Source: an uncultured Chlamydiae bacterium (GTDB taxonomy: Bacteria > Chlamydiota > Chlamydiia > Chlamydiales > SM23-39). Taken from it: a stretch of DNA of 64,000 nucleotides. The translations under genes and the position numbers were made by a program. The DNA is taken from assembly GCA_903893545.1 (NCBI GenBank), contig CAITMJ010000009.1, forward strand, positions 124,001 to 188,000. Reading direction: 5' to 3'. The notes under the pieces were generated by a model. It worked only from the letters and a program-made list of their open reading frames with translations, did not search any database and was not told the DNA's origin. Positions 45,278 through 54,271 of the stretch are shown piece by piece; the stretch's first letter is position 1, and each line of letters begins with the position of its first letter.

Positions 45278-46390
45278 TTATCGGATAGCCTCTTCGAGGC
45301 GGGAAAAATCGATGTGAGATTCGACAACTTGAATCGCTTTTGCAATTTTTGGCTCGTCTTCACTTCGAATCTTAATTGTATGGGAGTTGATCATTTTCAT
45401 GGCGATAAAGCTCGAGACCGGTACGTAGAGAAGCGGGATATTGGCTTTTTTGATCTGTTCGAGGATCGAATCTTTAGGAGGGGTTTTCCCCGTTAAGATG
45501 AGGCCTGTTTGAAGGTCCTCTTCTTGGTGGGCGATCTTAAGATCCCAAACTCTAGTCAGAGTTGCAAGGATAATGTCTTCGCGGCTGGCGGGGGTAATGA
45601 TGAGCTGGCGCGGCTCGATGAATGTGCGGTGCATCTCGACAGGGGAGGCAACGAGGCGAATGGTTTCAAAATGACGCCATCGATGTTCTTTTCCAGTAAG
45701 GAGAGCGCTTTCAAAAAGCATCTCGAAGTCATTCATCGTAGGAGTGCTCAAAAATGGATCGAAGGGGATGCATCCGAGCAAGGGGATATTCCAGCGGCTA
45801 AGAGCTTTTTGCATATATTCTTCGATCATGGCCCGTTTTTCATTGAGAACTCTATTTAAGATTACTCCGGCGACGCGAACGTTATATTTTTCGCACTGCA
45901 CTCGATTGAGCTCCAATTCATCAAAACTAGAGCCGAGACCTCCTGAGGCGATGAGGAGCACGGGGATGTTTAAAAGAGAGGCCACCTGTGCATTGTTTAG
46001 CTCGACGATTGAGCCAACGCCGGTATGGCCGGTCCCTTCGATGACGGTTACAGAGTGGCGAGAGGTGACTGCAGAAAAAGAGCGCTTGATTTTTTGGACA
46101 AGCTCATCGCGAGAGACTAATCCATCGAGATAATCGCGCGTAAACCCGCGGGGAAATAAGACAGGGCTCATCTCCTCATAGGCGTCTTTCAGTTGAAAAT
46201 AAGAGCGGAAGAGGACCACATCCTTATCGACATGCGTGCCCGTCTCCGTTTCGACGTACTCTTGCCCCACTGGCTTTAAATAGCCGACGGACCGATGCCG
46301 CTTCTTTAGCCCTGAGAGAAGCCCGAGGCAAGTGGTCGTCTTCCCCACATTTTGCCCTGTGGCCGCAATAAAAAATGCCCGTTCCTTCAT
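45278..46390 (-). CDS. BioD-like P-loop ATPase with DRTGG domain
   Basis: A 370-residue cytosolic protein. The N-terminal half is a dethiobiotin-synthetase/cobyrinate-type ATPase domain with P-loop ATGQNVGKTTT and KPVGQEYVETE. The C-terminal half (about 215-330, with SREDIILATL and TGLILTGKTPP) matches the DRTGG domain. This combination is the N-terminal regulatory part of long phosphotransacetylases, here without the catalytic Pta domain. Whether it controls a separate phosphotransacetylase is unknown. No biotin gene is nearby, so biotin synthesis is unlikely. Confidence 0.8.
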   Translation of the reverse strand: MKERAFFIAATGQNVGKTTTCLGLLSGLKKRHRSVGYLKPVGQEYVETETGTHVDKDVVLFRSYFQLKDAYEEMSPVLFPRGFTRDYLDGLVSRDELVQKIKRSFSAVTSRHSVTVIEGTGHTGVGSIVELNNAQVASLLNIPVLLIASGGLGSSFDELELNRVQCEKYNVRVAGVILNRVLNEKRAMIEEYMQKALSRWNIPLLGCIPFDPFLSTPTMNDFEMLFESALLTGKEHRWRHFETIRLVASPVEMHRTFIEPRQLIITPASREDIILATLTRVWDLKIAHQEEDLQTGLILTGKTPPKDSILEQIKKANIPLLYVPVSSFIAMKMINSHTIKIRSEDEPKIAKAIQVVESHIDFSRLEEAIR

Positions 46391-46419
46391 TCCTACAAAT
46401 TAATCTGAAAATAAAATTA

Positions 46420-46448
46420 TTGCCAAATAAATAAACAAATCGTAGATC
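46420..46448 (+). promoter_or_regulatory. possible promoter of the small lipoprotein gene
   Basis: TTGCCA at 46420-46425 and TAGATC at 46443-46448 with a 17-bp AT-rich spacer. The -35 is good and the -10 moderate. It lies 22 bp before the ATG at 46470. Confidence 0.4.
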
Positions 46449-46469
46449 GAGTTTTAAGGGGAGAATACT

Positions 46470-46622
46470 ATGAAGAAACTGTTTCTCTTGATTATTGGGC
46501 TGGCATTTGCACTTGCTTTTACATCTTGTGTTGATCAAGATGTAAGTAAAAAGAAACCAAAAATAACAAATCAAAAGCAATTAGCAGTTGCAGAAAAAGA
46601 AAAGCACCATAAGCGCTGGTAG
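46470..46622 (+). CDS. 50-residue lipoprotein
   Basis: A short gene that is easily missed because of its length. The ATG at 46470 follows AAGGGGAG at 46456-46462, a strong ribosome site. The first residues MKKLFLLIIGLAFALAF followed by TSC form a lipoprotein signal with Cys20 as the modified residue. The mature 31 residues are Lys-rich (VSKKKPKITNQKQ, ending EKEKHHKRW). No family is recognised. It is similar in size to entericidin-like and other micro-lipoproteins, but no homology is claimed. Confidence 0.72.
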   Translation: MKKLFLLIIGLAFALAFTSCVDQDVSKKKPKITNQKQLAVAEKEKHHKRW

Positions 46623-46628
46623 ATAGTC

Positions 46629-49600
46629 TCATCTCATCATTCTGGCGATGAAGCCAGGCTCTTCGGGTTTGCGAAGATCTCGGACGAGCTGTCCCATTGT
46701 CAAACGGACAATGGCTTCAAAAATTTCTCTCGAAGTGCCAAATTCATAGGCCGACTCGGTCAATTTTTTGACCGTGGCAATCATTGGTTTGGTAATTTTA
46801 GTTTCAATGAGGTCGTGAGCCCATGGGATCGTGGGGACAAGCTCGTAGACAGGGAAGTGAATGCCGGGAAGTTTTGCTTTGGCAAAGTTTTCTGCAAGAT
46901 CATTAGCTGTGATTTGAAGCTGAGAGAGCTCTTGGCAAAGAAGGATCCGCTTTTGGTCGTAGGCGGTAGTCATTCTATTTGTATGAGTTGTGATCCAGTT
47001 GTCGATTTCTTGAAATTTTTGATTTTTTTCAGAAATTAAACGGGACTGCTTGTCCTTATAATATTGAAAAACAGCTTGAAAATTGGACTCACTGAGTTGT
47101 TCATTTTTTGCTCGGATAGAGCTTAGGAGTTCATCCCAAGTCGCTTCTGCATCGAAGGAGGAGAGCGTTTCAATATCATGGATCAATTTTCTCGGAGAAG
47201 AGAGAAGCTCTTGGCGCAATTGTCCTGGAGTTCCTAGCCGATCGAGCTTTTGATAAAAGGCTTCCTTTTTTGTCAGTTCATTCGCGATTTCTTCATATTG
47301 AAAAATGAGGGTGTCAAAAGGGATGGTGAGGCGTTCTGGATCTGCCTCAAAAGCATTGAACGATTCATCCGCTTCCTTGATTTTTTTTAGCTTTGATTCG
47401 AAAAAATCTAGGAAAACTTGTTGGTGAGCTTCCTGAGGCAGTTCTTCTTTGATCTCGGTAAAAATATTTGCGAGCCTTTTTGATTTTTCATAAGATTTTA
47501 AAGAGCGCTGCAAGGCGATTGTCTGATCTGCCAAAGAGGCGACTTCTTGATAGATAGAGCTAAATGTTTGGTTAAAAGCGAGTTCTACCATCGGATCATA
47601 AAGATCGATGTTGAGCGATTTTATATGTTCGATAAACTCGCCGATCACTTTCATGGCGTTATCGAGGTATTGTAGGAGATGGCTATTGGGGGTTTTTAGG
47701 GCGTTAAATCTTCTCATGGGTTCTACGAGCGCAATTTGCCCTTCTACAAATTTTTGTTGGATTGCTAGCGATTTAAAAAGGTCTTCTGTTGGTTGAAGAG
47801 GGCTCATTTGTTCATTGAACGAGGCGCTCTCTTTTGTCAATTTGGAGGTTTCGATAGCGATTTCGAGTTGGATTTTCCGTTCTTCCAGAAGATTCTTCGC
47901 CTCCATCTTTAAAAAGGGATCTCTCACTCTTTCAATGTCTTTTTTCGCTGCATTGACCGCTGCTTCTGCCTCTAGGACGCCTGGGTCTGCAGCATGTACA
48001 ACATTGAATGAGGGAAGGTTTAGCCAGTCTGCATGAATCTTTTTAGACATCGCAAGAAAAAGTCCTTTTAATACTTGAAAGCACCTCTCTGCTTTTTCAT
48101 TTTGCTCCTCGAAAAGACCTCGATAGATAATCTCTCCCCGATCATTTTTCTTCCCTTCGAGGATCATCTTGATGGTTTGCGGTTCTGGACCTTGAACCTT
48201 TGTAAGGACGGTCTCCCGTATCTGTTTTGAGAGGAGCCCATCCATGGCTCCTTTTAGGGCTTTAATCGCATTTTTATAGTCAGTCTCTGTTTGAGGGCCA
48301 GATCCGATTTGGAAGGAACTTTTTGAGAGTGCAAAGAGCTTTCCGAATAACCTCTCCATGGCATCTGGATTTTTTGTGTAGTAGTGGATGAGAAGCTGCC
48401 CTCCATTGGTGATGACATCATTCAATTGGGCCTGGACTTCTTTTTCACTCTCTCCGGGATTTTTTAAGTTTTCAAAGGTGCTTTGCAGGCAATCGCGATT
48501 TCCTTTGCAATCGGTTAGCTCTAGCGTTTTGATTAGTTTTTCAATGGTCTCTTTCAACTGATTGTTTTTTTCAAAACGGAGCGGCCTAGGAGGGATGTTT
48601 TTATCGAACTCTCTTTTCAGGGCAATGACTTGTTCTGTCGTTGCGTCTGCAACGGCAATTTGAAAGGCATATTTTCCCGGCTTTGTCTGATCGATTCCCT
48701 TCTGAACAATAGCTTGAACGACGTCGGGAATATAAGCTTTGATCAATTTCTTCCCAATCCAATTGAATCCAGCTCCAAAGATCCATTCAAAAATGTCGAA
48801 AATCGCGCCGTAGCGAAGGCCAAAAAGAGTTAGTTTTTGCAGTTCCTTAAAGAATTGGATGGGTGGAAAAATCTCAGGATCGTCGACAACGACCTTGACG
48901 AGGTCCTTGCAGAGCTCCTCGATTGTTCTTTTCCCGATCTCCCCTTGATTGACCCCTTCCTGTAGAAGTTTTAGCAGGATTGTTTTATCGCCGGATTGGT
49001 CGACGAGTTCTTTGAGGTAGGCGGCAACGTCTCCTTTAGACGGCCCATAGCCGGGCAGTCCTGCATTCGCATAGCTGTTTAAGGCGTCGATGTATTGATC
49101 GAGAAACGAGCTCGCATTTCCAAGGACTTTTAGAATGAGATTTAGGGATTCTTCTCCTTTTACCCCTGTCCGAAAATAAGAGAGGGTTCGCTTGGCAATT
49201 TCTTCAATGGTATTTGGAATCAGCCCGAGGGAATAGGTGAAGAAATAGAGTCCTTTGGCCACGATCTTTTGAAAGAAGGTAAGCTCGATTCCATGCTCTT
49301 CAAGGCAAATTGTGCACGCCTCCCAAACGCTCGGTTTTCTTCCGTTAATCGGGGTGACGGCCTTTTGTGTGATTTCCATCAAGATGTTTCGATCGTCGCC
49401 TGTCCTCATTTTAAAGCCGAGGCCGAGGATGAAAATCGTATAGAGGCTTGAGTAGATGGAGCCGTTTTCCACCAAACTATCTCGATAACTATTGGTAACA
49501 TCCTGTTCTTCTTTTAGTTTTTTTTCTTTTTCAGGATTTTTAGGAGGTTTTTCAAGGCGTCTAGCAGCGAACATTCCCTCGGGGTGATTTTGTTTGAAAA

Positions 49601-50033
49601 TCGCTGGTTTTTCAGAGAGTATATTGATCGAATTTTTGAGATTCTCTGCATCGGGATGATCCCCAGAACTTTTGAGCACGAAAGGCGCTTTTGTCGGGAT
49701 ATGGACCAATACGTTTTGATCGGGGTTTACGCTCATAGCGGCTGCCCCGCCGCCAATCAGCCCCATTGCAGAGCTCAAAAGGAGCCCTCCGCCTACAACG
49801 CTCGCAGCTCCGCCAGTCGCTAAAGTAGCTGCTGCGATCGCCGCCGCTTTCGCAGCGGTTGAGTTCTCTCTAAAAGTCGCTTCAATGGATTGTTTATAGG
49901 GTACAGAGGACCAGGCGCCTCGAATGAGGCTACCGGCTCCTTTAAATAGATACCATGCAGGGCGGATTGTATATTGCGCAGCGTTAAGGGCGGCGTTTAG
50001 AGCTCCTCCGCCTCCATTGACTTTACTGGCCAC
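46629..50033 (-). CDS. giant protein of unknown function, tandem paralogue A
   Basis: A 1,134-residue protein starting at GTG 50033 (GGGGTAG upstream). The N-terminal 100 residues contain a Gly/Ala-rich hydrophobic stretch (about 60-100). The rest is helical with coiled-coil-like parts near the C-terminus. It is clearly paralogous to the upstream gene at 50096-52912: shared blocks include LGLIPNTIEEIAK with LGLIPNFIKEVGK, RYGAIFDIFEWIFG with RFGAIFDVMEYIFG, KKLIKAYIPD with KYVIKAYAPE and LKSYEKSKRLA with LKSYEKSKQLV. It has an extra segment near residues 680-760. Not a family I can name; likely a secreted or structural chlamydial protein. Confidence 0.8.
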   Translation of the reverse strand: MASKVNGGGGALNAALNAAQYTIRPAWYLFKGAGSLIRGAWSSVPYKQSIEATFRENSTAAKAAAIAAATLATGGAASVVGGGLLLSSAMGLIGGGAAAMSVNPDQNVLVHIPTKAPFVLKSSGDHPDAENLKNSINILSEKPAIFKQNHPEGMFAARRLEKPPKNPEKEKKLKEEQDVTNSYRDSLVENGSIYSSLYTIFILGLGFKMRTGDDRNILMEITQKAVTPINGRKPSVWEACTICLEEHGIELTFFQKIVAKGLYFFTYSLGLIPNTIEEIAKRTLSYFRTGVKGEESLNLILKVLGNASSFLDQYIDALNSYANAGLPGYGPSKGDVAAYLKELVDQSGDKTILLKLLQEGVNQGEIGKRTIEELCKDLVKVVVDDPEIFPPIQFFKELQKLTLFGLRYGAIFDIFEWIFGAGFNWIGKKLIKAYIPDVVQAIVQKGIDQTKPGKYAFQIAVADATTEQVIALKREFDKNIPPRPLRFEKNNQLKETIEKLIKTLELTDCKGNRDCLQSTFENLKNPGESEKEVQAQLNDVITNGGQLLIHYYTKNPDAMERLFGKLFALSKSSFQIGSGPQTETDYKNAIKALKGAMDGLLSKQIRETVLTKVQGPEPQTIKMILEGKKNDRGEIIYRGLFEEQNEKAERCFQVLKGLFLAMSKKIHADWLNLPSFNVVHAADPGVLEAEAAVNAAKKDIERVRDPFLKMEAKNLLEERKIQLEIAIETSKLTKESASFNEQMSPLQPTEDLFKSLAIQQKFVEGQIALVEPMRRFNALKTPNSHLLQYLDNAMKVIGEFIEHIKSLNIDLYDPMVELAFNQTFSSIYQEVASLADQTIALQRSLKSYEKSKRLANIFTEIKEELPQEAHQQVFLDFFESKLKKIKEADESFNAFEADPERLTIPFDTLIFQYEEIANELTKKEAFYQKLDRLGTPGQLRQELLSSPRKLIHDIETLSSFDAEATWDELLSSIRAKNEQLSESNFQAVFQYYKDKQSRLISEKNQKFQEIDNWITTHTNRMTTAYDQKRILLCQELSQLQITANDLAENFAKAKLPGIHFPVYELVPTIPWAHDLIETKITKPMIATVKKLTESAYEFGTSREIFEAIVRLTMGQLVRDLRKPEEPGFIARMMR

Positions 50034-50095
50034 GCTGCTACCCCATTTTTTTAGGACAGCAGTGTATAGATTTATTGAATTTTATTTAAAGAAAT

Positions 50096-52912
50096 TTATC
50101 GCAGTTTTTCGTGCTTCTCGATGAATTCACCGACTTTCAGTCGGACGAGGCCTTCGACGAACTCTTCTGAGGTGGTTAATTTGTATGTTTGCTTCATCAG
50201 TTGGTTGACTGTTGCAATGATTGACGGTTGCAGCACAGGATCTATGTTCAAAATAGGACGTAGCAAGCTAGATGCAAGAGAGCTCATATCGGACATTTTT
50301 ACAACCTTGGTGGTACTTTCAAGCGCATAGATAACAGTTCTCACTTCGCTGAGTTTTTTCTTAATTTGTTCTAGCCTGATGTTTTTGATTCGGGTCATGT
50401 TCTCGTGGTTGCCCTTGGAAAAATTCCGAATTTCTTGAAGCTTCTGGGCTTTCTCTTCGCTTTGCAGCTCGATTTCCATTAAGAGGCCCGCAATCATCTT
50501 GCTATAAGCCTGTTTGAAGGCTTTACGGGTTTGGCTTGTAACAAATGGAAGGGGAGCTTCTCTTTCTAATGCCTCTATAGAAGAGGCGAGCTCTTCAAAA
50601 TGCCTATTTTTTAGCCTGGAAATCAAAAGCGTTGGGTCTAGATGGGCCTCATTGATAAGTTGGTCTAGATTTTCAAGAGAAGGGAGATTTGTAATCACCC
50701 GCGTTAATTGGCTGAGTTCTGTTTCTTTCGCGATGTAATCGGAACCTAGTTTTGCAAAAGCCTCGATAGCCCCTATTTGTTCGTTTTCAAGTCCGCTAAA
50801 AGATGGATCGATGTCGATCTTTTGAAGTTTGAAGAATTCTTGATCGAGAAACTGGCCTGTCGGATTTTCTTCTGTAGCAATGGAGTTAAAAAGAGCTACG
50901 AGTTGTTTGGATTTTTCGTAGGACTTTAAAGGTTTCTGCAAGGCGACAGCTCGATCTGTTAGACCTTTAAAATCTTGGTAAATGGATTGGAATGTTTTGT
51001 TAAATGTTGTTTCTACTTTTTTATAGCCATATAAATCTAAATTAAGAGATTCTTTATTCTTTATAAGCTCGTTAATTGTTTCCATGTAACTATCGAGGTC
51101 TTTCAATGGCGGGGATGCTAGCGCTTCAAAATTGGCATTTCCAATGAGGGGCAACTGTTTTAATGCATTGATGCACGAGATTGCTTTCTCTCTATGTTCT
51201 TCAATAAGTCCTCGATGGATCGGTTGATTGCGCTCGTTGTGTACAAAAAGGGTTGGATTTTGCAGACTGCGCACCCCTTCGAGAATGATTCGAATTTTTT
51301 GCGGATTTTCTACAAATGTTCCATGAACCGCTTCTTTTACCTGTGGCTCGACAAGCGCGTTTGCAGCTTTTTCCATGACTTCGAGTGCGCTCTCGTAATT
51401 TTTCGCTGTTGTGGGAGGTTCATCGCCAAATAATTGATTGGAGACGTTTACAAACTTTCCCAATAATTGTTCTAGGGCTTCTGGGTTTGTCGTGAAGTAA
51501 TCGACAAGAATATGGGCCCCATTTGCAGCTACTGTCTGCAGTGCTTCCATCACTCTCTTTTTGATGAATTGTGGGCTATGTAGTTCTTCGCAAATGGCCT
51601 CTTTATTGTCTCCGCATAGGTCGAGATTGACTGTTTTAAAGAACTCGCTAACGACTGTTTGTAGTTCTGCATTTGTTTCAAGGCGTCGCGGCTTAGAAGG
51701 TATTCCGTTTGAAAAAGCGTTTTCAAGCACTTTGAGTTGTTCGGTAAAAACGTTTGCAATTCCTGTTTTAAACGCAAATTTTCTCGGAGAAGCTTGCTCG
51801 ATAATTTCCTTGCAACTGTTAAAGACAATCTCTGGGGCGTAGGCCTTAATCACATATTTTGCCAATATGTTGACCGGGGTGCCAAAAATATACTCCATCA
51901 CATCGAAAATCGCGCCAAACCGAACCTGAAATAGGCGGAAATTTTTAACGCTGTCGAAGAATTGGATCGAAGGAAAAATTGTCTCATCATCGACAAGGTG
52001 TTTGACGAACCGTTTACAGAGAGCTTTCAACATCGTTTTCTCAAAGGACTCTTCGCCTGAGAGCTTGACTTGTTCTTGCGTTGCAATCGCCCGAGTTTCT
52101 ACATCGCCCAATCGCCCGATCGCTTCTTTTTTAAGGTCTAAGAGGGTGCGAGTATTTTCCGGTTTTGCATACGCTTCTATTGCGCCTTTGTAGCTTATGA
52201 GGAACTCTTTTGCCTCTTTTAGGATTTGTTCAATGGCGGTTGAGGAACTGTTTTCGTTCTGTATATCTTTGCGGACGTCGGCTAACACGTTTTTTCCCAC
52301 TTCTTTAATGAAGTTTGGGATGAGTCCTAGAGTATCGGAAAGGAAATACCAAAATTTTGCCTGTATCCATTGGAAGAGCGTCAGATAAATTCCCGCGCCT
52401 TCCAGCGTTTTTATAGAGACTTGCCAGACGTCAGAGCCTGGATTACGAGCGTTGCGGACGATGCTCGTCAAAAGATTGTAATCGCGGGTGTTTTTCAAAT
52501 TTAAGAGGCCAAGGCGATTTGCGAAGATAAAATTTGCGCTTGCAAATACAGAAGCGTTATTTAGGAAGGTCTTTAATAGTTCATTGGTCAGCTTTTGCTC
52601 GACATCGAGAGCTCTTGCCTTTTGAGGGTCCATTTCAAGCCTTGCGACAGGCTTTTCTATGCGCATATTTTCAGGCTGATTGCTTTTAAAAGCATTGAAA
52701 TTGTTGGAGATGCTTTTTAAGGATTCTTCAGCTGTCAATTCCTTAGCGACGTCTGGACCGTTCAGCTTAGCAGAGGTGCTAGCAATGACTGTCTCTGCGA
52801 TCGTAGAAACAGTAGAAATAACAGAGGAGGTGCCAGATTTTGCAGATTGGAGTATGCTGTAAAACCAACCATTCCAGGTTGAAGATATATTTTGAGGAAC
52901 TGGGTTTGCCAT
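50096..52912 (-). CDS. giant protein of unknown function, tandem paralogue B
   Basis: A 938-residue helical protein with AAAGGAT before the ATG. It shares the main blocks of its downstream neighbour: YFLSDTLGLIPNFIKEVGKN, FPSIQFFDSVKNFRLF, FGAIFDVMEYIFGTPVN and the PRRLETNAEL region. It has no signal peptide. The N-terminal Ser/Thr-rich 50 residues could serve as a type III secretion signal, which cannot be proven. A 62-bp gap separates the pair, so they are probably co-transcribed. Confidence 0.8.
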   Translation of the reverse strand: MANPVPQNISSTWNGWFYSILQSAKSGTSSVISTVSTIAETVIASTSAKLNGPDVAKELTAEESLKSISNNFNAFKSNQPENMRIEKPVARLEMDPQKARALDVEQKLTNELLKTFLNNASVFASANFIFANRLGLLNLKNTRDYNLLTSIVRNARNPGSDVWQVSIKTLEGAGIYLTLFQWIQAKFWYFLSDTLGLIPNFIKEVGKNVLADVRKDIQNENSSSTAIEQILKEAKEFLISYKGAIEAYAKPENTRTLLDLKKEAIGRLGDVETRAIATQEQVKLSGEESFEKTMLKALCKRFVKHLVDDETIFPSIQFFDSVKNFRLFQVRFGAIFDVMEYIFGTPVNILAKYVIKAYAPEIVFNSCKEIIEQASPRKFAFKTGIANVFTEQLKVLENAFSNGIPSKPRRLETNAELQTVVSEFFKTVNLDLCGDNKEAICEELHSPQFIKKRVMEALQTVAANGAHILVDYFTTNPEALEQLLGKFVNVSNQLFGDEPPTTAKNYESALEVMEKAANALVEPQVKEAVHGTFVENPQKIRIILEGVRSLQNPTLFVHNERNQPIHRGLIEEHREKAISCINALKQLPLIGNANFEALASPPLKDLDSYMETINELIKNKESLNLDLYGYKKVETTFNKTFQSIYQDFKGLTDRAVALQKPLKSYEKSKQLVALFNSIATEENPTGQFLDQEFFKLQKIDIDPSFSGLENEQIGAIEAFAKLGSDYIAKETELSQLTRVITNLPSLENLDQLINEAHLDPTLLISRLKNRHFEELASSIEALEREAPLPFVTSQTRKAFKQAYSKMIAGLLMEIELQSEEKAQKLQEIRNFSKGNHENMTRIKNIRLEQIKKKLSEVRTVIYALESTTKVVKMSDMSSLASSLLRPILNIDPVLQPSIIATVNQLMKQTYKLTTSEEFVEGLVRLKVGEFIEKHEKLR

Positions 52913-52957
52913 GAATCCTTTATTGTTTCAGAAGTATTTTATTATAATTATTAGTTC

Positions 52958-52985
52958 TTGTAAAAGATTAAAATAATGTTATATC
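52958..52985 (+). promoter_or_regulatory. possible promoter of mazG
   Basis: TTGTAA at 52958-52963 and TATATC at 52980-52985 are 16 bp apart. The ATG of mazG follows 21 bp later with AAGGAAA as ribosome site. Confidence 0.45.
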
Positions 52986-53006
52986 TTGTTGTGACAAGGA
53001 AAAATT

Positions 53007-53612
53007 ATGAAAGAATTTAACGATCTCTTAAAAATCGCAGATCAATTGCTTGGGCCCAATGGGTGTTCTTGGGATAAAGAGCAGACGCTCTTTACATTAC
53101 AGCCCTATCTTGTTGAAGAAATCCATGAGCTGATCGAGGCGATCGACACCCTCGATTCTGAAAAAATTTCTGAGGAGCTCGGAGATTGCTTCTATGCTCT
53201 TGTTTTTGTCGCCAAGCTTGCAGAGGCTCAAAAAAAGTTTAACCTTCCCCAAGTATTTGCCGCGGTTGGAGAAAAGCTGATCCGCCGCCACCCTCATGTA
53301 TTTGGGGATGTATTGGTCTCGTCAAATGACGATATCGTCCGAAACTGGGAAGAGATCAAAAAGACAGAAAAGAGTGGCCAAGAGCGAAAGGCGCTTTTTG
53401 ATGGAATCCCGCCCACCTTGCCCGCTTTGCCAAGAGCCCAGAAAATGGCCAAAAAGCTTCGGAAGAAAAACGGTGGAGAGGGGAAGGCGTTGACGGAAGA
53501 GCAGCTCGGGGAAGAGCTTTGGGCTCTTGTTCGAGCGGCAGAGTGGCTGAACCTCGATGTTGAAAGCGCGCTTCGCAGAAAGCTTGCAGAAGTTCAAAAA
53601 GACAACTCTTAA
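53007..53612 (+). CDS. mazG: MazG-family nucleoside triphosphate pyrophosphohydrolase
   Basis: Hydrolyses (d)NTPs to monophosphates; house-cleaning enzyme. The 201-residue protein starts with the typical CSWDKEQTLFTLQPYLVEE and has the metal-binding pairs EEIHELIEAI and EELGDCFYAL. IRRHPHVFGDV and NWEEIKKTEK complete the first domain. The second MazG domain is shortened and degenerate (LGEELWALVRAAEWLNLD, then ALRRKLAE), so the protein is shorter than E. coli MazG (263). rodZ follows 43 bp later. Confidence 0.93.
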   Translation: MKEFNDLLKIADQLLGPNGCSWDKEQTLFTLQPYLVEEIHELIEAIDTLDSEKISEELGDCFYALVFVAKLAEAQKKFNLPQVFAAVGEKLIRRHPHVFGDVLVSSNDDIVRNWEEIKKTEKSGQERKALFDGIPPTLPALPRAQKMAKKLRKKNGGEGKALTEEQLGEELWALVRAAEWLNLDVESALRRKLAEVQKDNS

Positions 53613-53655
53613 AAACAGACAAGCTGGTATGCTTTCAAGAAGAGAAGGAGGTCTT

Positions 53656-54063
53656 ATGACTGAAGGTATGAAAAATATGGGTGAAAAGTTTCGGGGGAAG
53701 CGAGAGGAGATGAGCCTGTCGTTGAAAGAAGTGGAAAACGCAACCTCGATCCGGATTTTGTATTTACAGGCGATCGAAGAGGGGAAGGTCGATCATTTTT
53801 TATCGACGGCTTATGCATTGGGTTTTCTCCGCCAGTATGGCAATTTTCTCGGATTTGATATGGAGAAGTTGTCCAAAGAAAATCCGGATGCATTCCGGCT
53901 CACTCCAGAGAAACAAGATTTTGCGTATGGCATTGGAACGCTTGAAATGAGGGGAAGCCCACACGGCGGCATTCGATGGGTGCCCAATCTATTGTGGGGC
54001 AGCGCATTTGCACTTCTCGGTGTTTGTGCCTATTTTTTTGCAAAAGCGGTAGGGGTCTTCTAA
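53656..54063 (+). CDS. rodZ: RodZ-like cytoskeletal membrane protein
   Basis: A 135-residue protein with an N-terminal Xre-type helix-turn-helix (KFRGKREEMSLSLKEVENAT, then LYLQAIEEGK and GFLRQYGNFLG) and one C-terminal membrane helix (about 110-133). It has no periplasmic domain, as reported for chlamydial RodZ, which works with MreB at the division plane. The start is ATG 53656, with AAGGAG ending 5 nt upstream; a longer frame from 53557 only overlaps mazG. Confidence 0.88.
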   Translation: MTEGMKNMGEKFRGKREEMSLSLKEVENATSIRILYLQAIEEGKVDHFLSTAYALGFLRQYGNFLGFDMEKLSKENPDAFRLTPEKQDFAYGIGTLEMRGSPHGGIRWVPNLLWGSAFALLGVCAYFFAKAVGVF

Positions 54064-54086
54064 AAATACCTCACACCCTTCTCGAG

Positions 54087-54218
54087 GGAAAAATCCATTC
54101 ATCTCTTAAAGATTTTTCCTTACAGGTATTGAAGCAATACCTGCTGCGAAAAAATTTTCAAGACCTGAACGGTTTTCCTCCTCGATAAGTGTACGACTTA
54201 TTTCCAGGCAACCCCTGG
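54087..54218 (+). other. four consecutive hairpins between rodZ and pkn1
   Basis: Within about 130 bp there are GGAAAAATC/GATTTTTCC (54087-54095 and 54111-54119), CAGGTATTG/CAATACCTG with a 3-nt loop (54123-54143), ATAAGT/ACTTAT (54185-54201) and CCAGG/CCTGG (54204-54218, followed by TGGTCTTTT). This may be a terminator plus a structured leader of the kinase mRNA. No known riboswitch is recognised. Confidence 0.55.
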
Positions 54219-54271
54219 TGGTCTTTTAATTCTTCTTCTTTGAAAAATGGAGAAAGAGTAGTCTTTTGTTT

